DNA of 64,000 nt, taken from assembly GCA_032207245.1 (NCBI GenBank), contig CM063510.1, forward strand, positions 43,304,556 through 43,368,555. Reading direction: 5' to 3'. The position numbers and the translations under genes are program-made. The stretch's first letter is position 1; each line of letters opens with the position of its first letter. The stretch is from Pardosa pseudoannulata (Eukaryota > Arthropoda > Arachnida > Araneae > Lycosidae). Below, in pieces: positions 51,417 through 62,797 of this stretch. The notes under the pieces are model-generated. The model was given only the letters and a program-made list of their open reading frames with translations, did not search any database and had not been told where the DNA came from.

Positions 51417-51914
51417 TTAACAATTTTTCCTTTGTTTATCTGTATCTTTACTTTCTTTTTTCTTAACAATTTCTTTTATATTCTTTCCTTGACTTATTAT
51501 ATTTATTTTTTCTAAATAACTATAATTTAGCTCAACAGGATTTTCAGGAATAATATGCAACGACAAATTGCTGCAATCAGAGTTCGAAAAGGTAATCAGG
51601 CTTTTCTTTCTCTTCACAACAACTCGTTTTGCACAATTTATTTCCAAAGAAAAATCAATGCAACTTTTTACATCTAGAAGGGCTTATGGTAAATCGGTGT
51701 CAAGTACAAAAACCTCTGCCGGTTTAACTATGTTGCCCACTTTAAGATGAAGATTGCATGTTTTGTTAAGCTTTATTAGTCCCTTAGTTTGTTTTATTTG
51801 TATGTTTACCATTTCCTCAATAAGAACATTTAAACTTTCCGCAATTTTACTCGGAATTATATTCACCGTTGATCCCGTATCTATGTTTAACAATATTGTC
51901 GTATTTCTACTCAA
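51417..51914 (-). pseudogene. Gypsy-type retropepsin remnant
   Basis: The frame starts near a LLNIDTGSTVNIIP motif: D-T-G-S is the catalytic triad of retroviral-type aspartic proteases and the following hydrophobic residues fit the family. After one in-frame stop (51681-51683) the same frame continues into DFSLEINCAKRVVV, a segment that follows the protease in Gypsy polyproteins. Only the stop interrupts about 165 codons. Confidence 0.82.
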
Positions 51915-52199
51915 GTTTTCTCTGTTTCGTAGTTTTGTTTTATTTTGTACGTACGTTTTATTTTCGATGTATCCGGATACAATTAATGAGGAATTTTCAC
52001 GTTTTCTGATTTTGATTTTAAACGATAGAAGACAAAAAAGTAAGCAGGACAGTAGCTATTTTTCTTTCATTTGGGGGCCTAATGAGTGATTTCTAATGGG
52101 TTTTATAGCGGACTCTTTAACGTCTCTCAAAAAAGATACTTTTCTACTGCCGAGTTCGTGATGTCATCGTTCACGTTGACACCAAGTGCCTATGCTGTT

Positions 52200-53135
52200 T
52201 ACATGTTAAAAGATGACTTTTAAATTTGTTTCTGAGTAAAGTATCGCATATAATAGAAATTTTTTTATTATGCCTGGCATTAAAAAATCATACTCTAAAT
52301 ATTGTATTGTGCCATTCTGGCTGTTTACCCTCAGCAAAAATATCACACCTCTGCTTAGTGTTATGTATTCGACTGATATCTTACATAATCGGTCCTCATG
52401 GTTTCATATATTTTAATTTTCTCTCTAAATTCTCACAAGTCTTTACACCCATATAATATAAATTAGTTTTCGGGTTTATCTTGAATCCCATTAATAATAT
52501 AATGCATCAAAGCTGCATCATCAATAAAACCGTTTCCTATTTCACGCATGTGTAGAAAATATTCAAATACACTCTCACTGTCTTTTATTTGTCACCTGCT
52601 AAGCAATTCGTGCAATCGAGCAGAATTAGAATATGTTACAAACTCATTGAGGAGCTTTTCCCGCGAGCTAACATCGACTTCCTTTTTTATGTACAATAAA
52701 GCATTTCTTGTCAAAGAACTTTTTGCACAAAAAAACTTCTGCAGTTCGGCGATGACATATTAGATGCATTTTCAAATTGTTGTACCCACACATTAACATT
52801 TTCATAAGAATTAGCACTAAATTTAGAAATTATGTTCTCAACATCAATAAAATTTATATTCATATTTTACTATTGTTAGAGAGAGATAAGGTGTCTTTAA
52901 TATTTTTAAAGAGGTCCGATAAATTCGACAATTGGACACTTTAAGTGTCGACATCATTTTTGTTATCGTTTACACTTTCGTTTTGAGTCAAAGCCACTTC
53001 AGTTTCAATTTCCTCTTCAGAAATCGAGTCTCTTAACATAGATTTAATCTATCACTACTTGTACATATTATTTTATCAAGTAGTTTAATTGTGGAAGCTT
53101 TCCTTTCACTTACTTCTTTCTGAACTGCATCAAAT
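52200..53135 (-). pseudogene. Gypsy-type gag remnant
   Basis: An N-terminal part (FDAVQKEVSERKAS, DSISEEEIETEVALTQ) is followed by the gag core beginning MNINFIDVENIISKFSANSY then ENVNVWVQQFENAS, and further on pieces such as DSESVFEYFLHMREIGNGF and DDAALMHYIINGI. F-S-G-[ND]..W...FE and the late YF..MREIG..I...A...YII.G pattern are gag features of Gypsy elements. A zinc knuckle is expected after this but only scattered Cys remain (near 52350). At least three frameshifts are needed to follow it. Confidence 0.78.
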
Positions 53136-53327
53136 TATTTAAACAACATTTTGGTTTTATTATAAACACTTAAGTTAATTAAATATTAAATGTAAAAATA
53201 TAGAATAAATTTCAGGAGTAAAAAAATACTCACATAATACACAAATAAAAATAAAACAAAATTATAATTAAAGCTTACTTTTTTAAAAGTTATCCAAAAT
53301 AAATACTGTTGGATTTAAGCTTCTTGG

Positions 53328-53400
53328 AAACTATCCCTTTTGTCACTGAAACCGAAAGTGTCTCTTTTGTCACTGAAACTGAAATTCTCTCTTTTAGTCA
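53328..53400 (-). repeat. 27-bp tandem repeat in Gypsy leader
   Basis: About 2.5 copies of CTTTTGTCACTGAAAC... (plus strand). It lies in a 114-codon minus-strand frame that is otherwise unrecognised. Confidence 0.85.
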
Positions 53401-54060
53401 CCTTTGTGGTGATGTTATCTGACCCGAACTGGAACAAGAAAACACAACACGTTCGGTAAATTCCAAAATTGTCACTTTTAGTCTTCAGAAAAAACACTTT
53501 CTGTACTTCCCTTGTCGTCTCATCGCAACTAAGTACATGGATCACTCTTTTTTTTCTCTTTACCAGAATATGCCTCCTTTCGTCCGTGGCGAACATTTTG
53601 CAATCCGCCATTAATCCCTTCAAAGTTAGATACACAAATCGTGTTTCATACACAACCACTCCCCATGTGACAAAGTTTCAAAACGAAACACAGCGGACTC
53701 ATGCCGATCTGCGTTTTGTGAAATATGCAGTCATTATACACTCTTGCGATCGAGAAAACAAAATTAATTTTTCCATCGCTTTCCCAGCGCTACGCAGATC
53801 CTGCCGACTTGTAATATGGGTGAGACTCATTCAAAAGGACAACAACACATTTTATTTTTGGTGAGATACATAAAATCCATACAATATGCAAGCACTTTTA
53901 CAACACCGTGCATCCAGACAATGTGATCCTGCACACACAAACATTTCAAGTAGGGATTTTTCAGGTAAAAAAGACTAGGAATAATACCTAAGCACAATTG
54001 ATCATGTGATAAAAAATACCCATGTTTAAAGAGAACGCTCTAACTATTGGCTAAAGTCTA

Positions 54061-54356
54061 AAGGCCCCTCCACACTATTGTCCACTGCAAGCCACCACCG
54101 TCTAGAGGGGATATGGTTTATCGAGGTCGATGGCGGCAGACGATAAAATAACCTTGGCGGACGATGGCTTCCAAGGCGGTTTTTCTTCAAAGATCAAAGG
54201 CAGCTTGATGCGAAACTAAAGTGCGCGGTAGACCTTATGGACGAATCCACGCGCCCGGGTCATTTAGTGGCCCAGTGTGTGGATGCAACCCGTGTACCAT
54301 TGTTGAAGGTTACCATTAGGAAATGGTGAACAGTTGGCTGTAGTGTGGAGGCTTCA
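54061..54356. mobile_element. Small GC-rich inverted-repeat element (MITE)
   Basis: Left end GGCCCCTCCACACTATTGTC and right end (reverse complement) AAGCCTCCACACTACAGCC with CMACTG following each form ~25-bp imperfect inverted repeats around ~290 bp. Ends of this CCTCCACACT type occur, from memory, in Harbinger-like and related elements; the superfamily is not settled here and no target duplication is clear. Confidence 0.45.
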
Positions 54357-54499
54357 GTAGACAGAGAAGCTGAATTAAGTCTATAACGTGTCTGGGGGGA
54401 AAAATCAGAATTACCGAGCAAACCCCCAACGTACTTTATGAACAAAAGTTATTAAATTAATATTAAAATATGTAAATAAGGAATTTTAATATTACACAC

Positions 54500-54502
<3 letters not shown>

Positions 54503-54561
<59 letters not shown>
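54503..54561. repeat. (TA)n array, left flank of hAT-like copy 2
   Basis: TA tract running into CAGTGGCGTGCGG. Confidence 0.97.
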
Positions 54562-54564
<3 letters not shown>

Positions 54565-55740
54565 TGGCGTGCGGTCCATATGTGCAGTGTGTGCACTGCA
54601 CACCATGGCAAAAATATGAGGGACAATAATTTTCTACATCTATGTCAACCTATCTTTATATGGTATATAATAAATATTATTTATAAAATATTCAAATTTT
54701 ATGTTGATTTGTTAGCTTGTATTCCCGCAGTGCGTGTGGTACTAGGTAATGCGTTCAAAAGGAAACGAACATAGGAAGTTCAGATGTGTACGCACTGCGC
54801 ACTAAATTGAAAATCACGCTTTATATGTATGGGCTACTGGAGAAGAACAGAATAGTATAGCACTGAGGCAAGTGCTATTCCTGCACTTCACATTCAGAAT
54901 CATCCGAATTTTTTGGTTTTTTAACTGATTAACTGGCCATACGATTTTGCAGACGGTTAATGTTTAAATTTATATATTGTAAGATTTTGTTATCATGGAA
55001 ATATAAAAGAAGTATTTCATCAATATAAAGTGAAATGTTTTAGTGTGGTAAAGGAATTTCGGTGATGTATTATATTTATTGATATAATTCGCTGAAAATC
55101 AATGTTGTTTTGTTTTAGAGAAACGAATATTAACAGAACAGTCCAAATTTTACCATTCATTGAGTCTTACAGACAGTATATAAGTTATATCTGTAACGCC
55201 ATATCCCTGGTTTTGTTTTTAAAAATTATCAAGATGTTTTTCGCAGAATATATGATTTTCAAATGTTCAAAATAATTAATAAATATAATTTAATCCACTG
55301 ACCGAACGAGAAACAGTTCGTTCTATTGTGCCAGCGTGCAGTGAAATCCTCTGCACGTGGAATAGACGTTCGGTTTGTTGGCACCATTGAGCATCCGAAT
55401 GAGGCACCGCAGCGGCGGGCGCCATGTGGTGCTACATTTGCTGAACATATAAGTTTTTCATGGAAACCCGAAGCGTTGCTTTTTCGACGCCGATAGCACG
55501 CCAAACAACAAAAGACATGATTTTTGCTTCAGATCTATTAGAATTCTCATAAGTTTAGCTGTTTTTATAGTTATAACTCGACTACTCGTAGATAAATATT
55601 TAATATATTGCAATCTTTAAATTTATAACCATAATAAATAACCCGTTCCTGAATGGAGAACTCAGATGTCTCAATAATTAAAGATTTATTGGAAAATCCA
55701 TGTTCTCTGCACACCCTGCATGAAAACCAACCGCACGCCA

Positions 55741-55743
<3 letters not shown>
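54562..55743. mobile_element. hAT-like non-autonomous DNA transposon, copy 2
   Basis: The 1182-bp segment has ends CAGTGGCGTGCGGTCC and (right) AACCGCACGCCACTG. Its left end matches the right end of copy 1 at 43127-44326, so it is inverted relative to it. Similarity runs the full length, with scattered substitutions. Both sides are TA arrays, as in copy 1. No transposase is readable. Confidence 0.82.

Positions 55744-55797
<54 letters not shown>
55744..55797. repeat. (TA)n array, right flank of hAT-like copy 2
   Basis: TA tract directly following the terminal CACTG. Confidence 0.97.
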
Positions 55798-55799
<2 letters not shown>

Positions 55800-56202
55800 T
55801 GTGCTCCTTGGCTGGTGTCAAGCCCACCTGATATCCTTTTTTTTCTAAACATCTTTCCATCCCCTCATCTCTTAACATTATATTATATTTTTACATTATG
55901 TAGAAGACAGATAATTTCGACAATATATATTCTAAACATAGTGAACCATAAAAATAAACATGCATTCGTACGCAAATACTTATATTCATATTCATTTTCG
56001 ATGATAAAATTAGTCAACAAATGTGACTACCCAGCAGCAGTGTGTAGACATTGTTTGATTTTTTTTCAAATCACATGATAGTCACTTCCAATTACATACT
56101 TCCATTAAACATTTTTGCTACACGATTTTTTTAATACAAGTGAGCCTAAATTTTGCAGTTAGTAATGTGTATTTAAAGATGCAATAAATTAATATCCTAA
56201 CA

Positions 56203-56255
<53 letters not shown>

Positions 56256-56695
56256 TCCTAACATACTTATGTTCTGTAAATTAATATACGTCATCAAAAT
56301 GATGTATCTTCACATAAAACAATAACAGCAAATAAATTACAGAAAATGTACGACGGTAATATAAAATAGCAGCTCTCCAATCTGTCAATAGCTGAAGTGT
56401 ATGTTCCCATGAGATATTGCAATACCAGCAAATATATGACCTTATCCATCACAATATTTTGCAAGCAAAGGATATGTTTTACAGCGTCATAAAAACTGTT
56501 ATGGTTAGGTTTATTGCACGGCATACTTGTTGTATTATATTTTTGTTAATAACTCCTACATCACTTCTACGATTATAATTAATGTCTTCTATATATTTAT
56601 CTACATTCTACATATATATTTATGGCTCATTCGTTTTCGTCATCTTATTGTTAATGAATTGTACACTTCTATTTCGTAATCTATCTACCGGGTGG
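55798..56695. other. AT-rich spacer with TA array
   Basis: (TA)n at 56208-56251. Nothing else recognised. Confidence 0.55.
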
Positions 56696-56697
56696 CC

Positions 56698-57305
56698 ATA
56701 ATTAAACTGATAGTGCTCACAGTGTTCTGTAGCGCGATTTTTTTGCGAGAAAGGCGCCACATTTTGTAGGAAGATTAAAGACGAGGGGGGGACAAAGGAT
56801 TCCACGGAAAAACAAGTTAGTTATAAAAGTCACCGCTATGGGAATATTTAGCTCTGTGTTATAGAAAATAGAGTGTTAACAAATGCAATTTAATACGGAA
56901 TAAAATTACCTTTTATTATGCACATTTTCTGATTTAGTTCAAGTGCAATATGGCAACACTTTTAAAAAAGCGTAAAATCTATATAAACACCGATAAAGTC
57001 TCGTGATCTGCAATATTACGTAAGCTGAGCAGAAGAAGAAGGTCTTTATTCAAATTTCCCGTTACATCCATTGGCACAATTAAAAATTTAATTTCCGTAT
57101 TGATTTGTATTTCTTAACACTCAATTTTCTATTGCACAGAGCCAATTATTCCCCTAGTGGTGACGTTTGGAACTAATTTGTTATTTTCGCTGATGTCTTC
57201 GTCCCCCGTCTTGTTTAATCTTCCTATAAAATGTGGCGTCATTCTCGCAAATAGATAGCTCTACAGAACACTGTGAGCACTACCAGTTTAATTATGGCCT
57301 CCCGG
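56698..57305. mobile_element. MITE with ~110-bp terminal inverted repeats
   Basis: The left end CCGGGTGGCCATAATTAAAC and the reverse complement of the right end CCGGGAGGCCATAATTAAAC stay alignable for about 110 bp, through GTGCTCACAGTGTTCTGTAG, GCGCCACATTTT / GCGCCACATTTT-like and GGAAGATTAAA. TA sits outside both ends (56696-56697; 57307-57308), with one extra base on the right. A TA target and GGGTGGCC-type ends fit the Tc1-mariner or a related superfamily (inference). The ~390-bp centre has no coding content. Confidence 0.82.
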
Positions 57306-57308
57306 TTA

Positions 57309-58202
57309 TAAAACACAAAGCGTTTTCTTTCGAGAGTCTTTGAAAAGAAACTACTGCATGAATCTTTCCAATTTTAGTTTTAAATAAAATATTATTCATG
57401 GATAAGCAAAAGTACATTTTGTGGGGAATAATTCACCTTAATTAGTGGGAATTTGTAATTAAAATTTACATTTCTTTACATTAAATCTAGGAACATGCTC
57501 AATCTTAGTGCAATGGACACGTGTTTTTGTATTTAGCGGCAGTGAATCTTGGTACGTAATCAGGGTGGCACAAGATGATCTCCCCACCCCGCAATTTCGG
57601 CTATAAGAATGTACGTAGCACTCTTATAGACAGGTAGAATTTAATAATAAAATTTAGTATATTTTCTTTCATAAATATTTTCCTCAATTTTATATAAAAA
57701 ATGATAAAAATTTTCGAAAGATGACTTAAAATTTTTTACACTTTAATACTTGAAATATTTCTCAGAGCAATAGCATTTTACTATCAAAACATTTGTATAT
57801 CTTGTTTAACAGATGTTTTTTCCACCACAGAGAAGGTGTCCTTTGACCCTAATTATGTCTCCTCTCCAAATGAGGGAAACTGACATCTTGACATACTCAA
57901 TTAGTTGGATCAAATTTAAGTCCAGATTTGATCAACATAATTCAAATTCATCAATAAATTAAATTGACCAATTAATTAAAAAAAAAAAGCTCAGGTAAAA
58001 ACTGTAGGAAACTAACCTTATTTTTTTTAATTATCATATCAACGTGAATGGCCATTCGAGAGCACCATTCGATCAGATTTAATCAACAAATTTTAGCATT
58101 TGATCAACACCTAAAATTACCCCAAATCTCCTCCTTAAATGGCTCAAACATTTAATTTAGCCCTTCCCCCGTCATGTCAGAATTTTGGGAGAATTTTAGT
58201 AT
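57309..58202. other. Spacer with a dispersed ~95-bp repeat
   Basis: A block at 58068-58165 with GATCAGATTTAATCAAC, AGCATTTGATCAACAC and CCCCAAATCTCC reappears on the other side of the solo LTR at 58851-58945. A weaker match lies near 57905-57945. Confidence 0.65.
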
Positions 58203-58828
58203 TGTGACGTCGCTACATTCCATTCCATTGGCTTCACAAAGAAGTTTTGTTAAAGCACAAGCCAAGGCGACTTTCTGTCTGGATTTTTGAAACTACACTA
58301 CAAAAGGTTTTCGCTTCGACACGCCTTGAAATGTCCGAGGTGATTAGAAGCTCGGGAGCAACTCCAAAATGCCAGACTGTGAGGCGCCAACGAAAGGACC
58401 AATTGGAGGTTAGCAGGACGGCGACGCGGGAAGGAAACGACAATGGGAAGAGGCGAAAGGTGCGTCAGGCTGTGCGAGTTTTTCGGAGAGATTCCCTACG
58501 AGGAGAATGAGGGGAGGTGATGACTTGTCGCGGTTGGGTTTTTGGAGAGCCTTTGTCCAGTTTTGTGTGGGACTCAAGCACTTCCCGGTTGTACCTCTGT
58601 ACAATAGTTTATCTGCTGGCACCTGACTTCCGATTGTTTTTTACGGTTCACGTCGAACCTGGGACTTTTAGGTCCGTACCAGCTCACCTGAGCCCTGTGA
58701 CTTCCATTCGAAAAATTTGTAAATAGCTTCTATTTAATCAAGAATAAAAGTTATTATTGTTATACGCTATAGGTCGTGTTACAACCACATCGACCCCCGC
58801 ACCTACCCGAGGATTCAGTGACGTTACA
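58203..58828 (+). mobile_element. Solo LTR with 4-bp target duplication
   Basis: Starts TGTGACGTCGC, ends CAGTGACGTTACA, 626 bp, flanked by GTAT at 58199-58202 and 58829-58832. TG...CA ends with an exact 4-bp duplication are diagnostic of LTR integration, and absence of internal sequence means LTR-LTR recombination left a solo copy. AATAAA at 58743-58748 gives plus orientation. The GC-rich interior yields open frames of 87, 70 and 69 codons on both strands that I reject as genes. The 4-bp duplication is common for Gypsy-type elements, but the family is not identified. Confidence 0.88.
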
Positions 58829-61762
58829 GTATCGTTCTAAAGAGTATAGTTAGATCAGATTTGATCAACCGTTTTTAGCGTTTGATTAACACAGGACGTG
58901 TCCCCAAATCTCCCAAAAATTTGGATCAAAACCATAAAATTCGCTTGACATCCTCCGTCCGTAAAGGAATTTCGGTACAATTTTGATGTCATAATTTGAT
59001 TCAAAATTACATTTTTTTCTGCATTTTTAAATATTTAAAAGTTTTCATTCAGAACGGGACATTTGGAAAAGGGATGAATGCAGTACACTTTAAGTTCGGT
59101 ACTAACCAAACTACTTAAAGTAAATGAAAGAGTTTAAAATTGTTGCACGACTGCTAAAATTGGTTTATGCATTTATATCAAAATAACAATTTTAAAACAT
59201 TATAGCTGATCTTTACTTAATTGAAAAAAATCAGAATTTTGGCAATTTTGACAAATGCAAAAATGTTTCAGGGGCAAAAGTAATTGAGATATATATTATG
59301 TTAAAACCAGATAAAGTATATAACAGATAAAGATTACATTAATATCAGATAGTTATAACAATAAGATTACGGAAGTTACGATGCTGATTTTTATTTCTTT
59401 CATTTTGAAAACAATTTATAAACATAAGAAAATTCATTGGTGAACTGCAAGTGTTTTTCAAACACAAAAAGTGTTGATTATGTGTGATCTAAAGATGCTC
59501 TTTTGATTTACACTAAAATTGTCTTCGAATTCCAACTAGAGGGGGGTAACTAAATAGTTTGGGGTAAATTTCGGGATACTGCCGGTGTCAGTAATAAACA
59601 TAATAAATAATAATATGAATAAATTATTATATAGTATGTTACTAATTATTATGTTACTATTATTTTACTGAAACATTTGCTCATAAATTTGCGGAAAACT
59701 TTGTATTATTATCGACGATTACAAAAAGTAATGCACTTCATTCAAAATACCCAGTTAATGATTTCATTACATGCGCTCAACAGAAAGTCAACGAAATATA
59801 AATTACAATTAAGAAATGACAACTTTTTAGTTAAATAAATAGTTAGACTTCAAAACTTCATCACATTATAACCGTAAATACAAGAAAAAATTAAAGCAAA
59901 ATGGTTTTTCTAATGTTATCCTAAAAGTCTTTTTTTCTTTAAATCTCAGAAATTATTTTATCCTGGGTTAAATTCTTTCATAACGAAGAATAATAAATAT
60001 TTAATTTCTTTAAGAAGTATGGATTTTACACCACACGTTTAAAATATAGAATTCTTACTTGATTAGTACCGTTTAAAAAGAGGATAAGAGCTTTTTAGTT
60101 GGTTTAAAATTATACTAATTTTGATCAATGTTAGAGAGAACATTTTCAGCTAAAACACTTTATAAAACATTTGCTTAGAAAAATTCAACATTTCAATAAA
60201 TTTAAAAGGATGAAGTATAAAAATATTTTTAAAAATTTCTTGAAAAAATTACTCATCATAAAGCTTTTTAAAAATTTCTAACATTTTTCGCATATGAAGA
60301 TTTTTTTTAAATATATATTTGAAAATATTTGTAGTATTTCAAAATACCGTGTGAAATGAAATTTTTTATTAGAATTGTGCTTTTAATTTCAATATATTTT
60401 TTATTCTGAAATTAAAAAATGATTTTCCCGTTACACATTATCACATTCAAAATTTTGCAATACTTTCGTTCAAATATAAAATACTATTTCATTAAAAACC
60501 AAACCACTTATACATCTCGATGCAGTTAATAATAAAGTACAAAATATTTATAAACATTTCAAAACCAATTACAATGAATTAATATTATTTAGTTGTCTTT
60601 TCTGCAGGTTTTCTCCAACATGTTAGTTTTTTTATAATTATGAAAACAGAAATTAAAATTTTTATCGTATATACAGAACGATAATAAATATAAAATGCTG
60701 TTATGCAATTTTAATGAATTTCCCAAATGCATAAGAAATGTATGCTGGAGTAAAAATAATTATGTAATCTAAATTAATAGTATATTAAAGATAATTTTAC
60801 ATTTCCGAATTGATATCTGTCACTTCTGCATTCAGCCTTTAATTTCAGTCTTTGCAAAAACAAAATTAGAAATTTTAAAAAGGCTGACAATATATTTTTG
60901 CAATGCTGATTAATTTTAAAATGTTGATTTTCTCTAAACCATTTATGTCTACTTCTCCGAAAATATGTTTACATTTCCAAAATAATTTTAAGTGAAGTCT
61001 CTCGTAGCTTGAAAAAGAGAAAAATTAGCTTGTAATTTAATAAGTAATCTAATTAATTGAAAGTTATTTTGCTCAAATGTTGGGAGATTATGCAAACTCC
61101 AATTATTGAATTTATAGCGAAAATTCTTTGACAGCTCTTGTGTAACAGGTGAAAAATTTAGTTTTAAATCCACTAATTTACTAATCAATATCTGCTAAAG
61201 TGATATCCATTTTATAAAAAGTAATGATAGAAATAGTTTTCAAAGGATAGCTTTTATACAAAATTTATGTGTTAAGAATAAATTACGTTTTACTTATTTT
61301 TTAAGATATAAATCAAAGCAACAAATTCCACAGTTTGTATTTTTTCATGAAACAAAATCATCAAAATATTGAAACATCAGCAAAAAATTAAACTTGTTTA
61401 ATGATTATTATAATGTAATTAATAGAACTAAGGATCCATGTTGTATAATATAATGAATAAAAATTAAGGGAAAAAGAAAAGAGGACAGAATTAATGCATT
61501 TTAACCAGTTTAACATTTTATCTCTGTCGTTGTCAACAACATTATTCTGAACAAAACAATTTTAAATAACAAATATTTTAAATTCGTTCACAAAAAGGAA
61601 ACATTTTTAAAGAAATATTAAGTGTTTTGCTAAAATTACTCAGTTTAATAATGTCAATTAGTAAAATACAAATTAGATAAACGTCAGTTCTTAAATAAAT
61701 AAGCGTACTTAAGTAGATATCGAATCCACATAAAGGTACTACAGATTCTGAAAATAAAGTAG
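58829..61762. other. AT-rich spacer
   Basis: Apart from the repeat block at 58851-58945 (partner of 58068-58165), nothing recognised. Confidence 0.5.
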
Positions 61763-61856
<94 letters not shown>

Positions 61857-61875
61857 TATATATATATATATATAT
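61763..61875. repeat. (TA)n microsatellite, interrupted
   Basis: TA tract with a TTTA break near 61820 and a TGAG break near 61853. Confidence 0.96.
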
Positions 61876-62729
61876 GAAATGAAGGCTGTTTACCACCTCA
61901 TCTTGAAGAAAGTTCCGAACAGTCTTGCTGAGTAGAAGAGAAGGACAAAAAAAGAAAGACAATGGAAATTTTAGATCAACTTATTGTAGTTTATTCATGT
62001 TTATTCTTACGAAACTGTTCGTAATTACTGTACGTTTATTTAAATAGTTGTTTTACCAGAAAATTAGCAATCGCTTACAAGTCACGTGGATGACGTAACT
62101 TAAGCATTGGAATCTTTTTTTTTTTTTTTTATCTATGCAACAATGCCCGAAGGAATCCACAAAGGAATATTCTATTATATTCGCTAGGGTTGCTAGAAAG
62201 GAATTCCGGAAAGATAGAAGAGGAATCGAAAGTGATAAAAATTTCTCACTCACTTTCTCTCGCACTCAAGCACAAACGAAGGAATACACACACACACACG
62301 AATATATGAGAGGGAGGAAAAAATCCATGCAGAATACTGTACTGTTTTAAGGCCAAAAAAAAAGAAAAATCTGGATACAAAAATGTTGACTTTTTTTTAC
62401 ACCTAGTCTATGGCGCTTCTCTTGCCAAAACGTTTACATGGGATTTTATAGGAGTGTGGGACTCTAATGAGACAGTAGAAAAAATGTATAATTTTTAACT
62501 AAGTTAAAGACTTATACAGCTATAGTTGAACTAAGCAGGAGTTAATTTTGGTGTATGCGAAGACTTCAACATTTTCTTCATCAGAAAGAAACCAAAGGTG
62601 TTTCTCTAAATGTTGCAATTTCATGGATAGAATGACCAGGCTATGGCCAAACATCAGTTTACTTTTGCTTTATGTTGTAAGGTGCTTTGTAAGGTAGTCC
62701 CAGAGGCTTTAACGGAAAAGGTTTTTACA

Positions 62730-62732
<3 letters not shown>
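61876..62732. other. Spacer, no recognised feature
   Basis: Short open frames overlap on both strands at 62053-62350; neither is recognised. Confidence 0.5.

Positions 62733-62795
<63 letters not shown>
62733..62795. repeat. (TA)n microsatellite
   Basis: Pure TA tract. Confidence 0.97.

Positions 62796-62797
<2 letters not shown>

Larger units (their letters stand above)
51340..53870 (-). mobile_element. Decayed Gypsy-type LTR retrotransposon (5' part)
   Basis: Minus-strand order: a possible LTR or leader (53870 to ~53280), gag N-terminal region (~53135-52900), gag core (~52862-52200), retropepsin (51914 to about 51540), then a Lys-rich, AT-rich tail to ~51350. Reverse transcriptase, RNase H and integrase are absent, so the element is truncated after protease, where a mariner tail lies. 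Frameshifts and stops show it is dead. LTR ends could not be fixed. Confidence 0.78.

Noticed and set aside
53315..53659. 114-codon minus-strand open frame with a short FSDKRD repeat
   Set aside because: It sits upstream of gag in the retrotransposon leader, the repeat is a 27-bp tandem duplication, and I recognise no domain; kept only as a repeat.
53469..53864. 131-codon plus-strand open frame
   Set aside because: It lies antisense to the leader or LTR region of the Gypsy remnant and shows no recognisable domain.
58247..58510. 87-codon open frame with basic composition
   Set aside because: It is inside a solo LTR with exact target duplication; there is a competing frame on the other strand.
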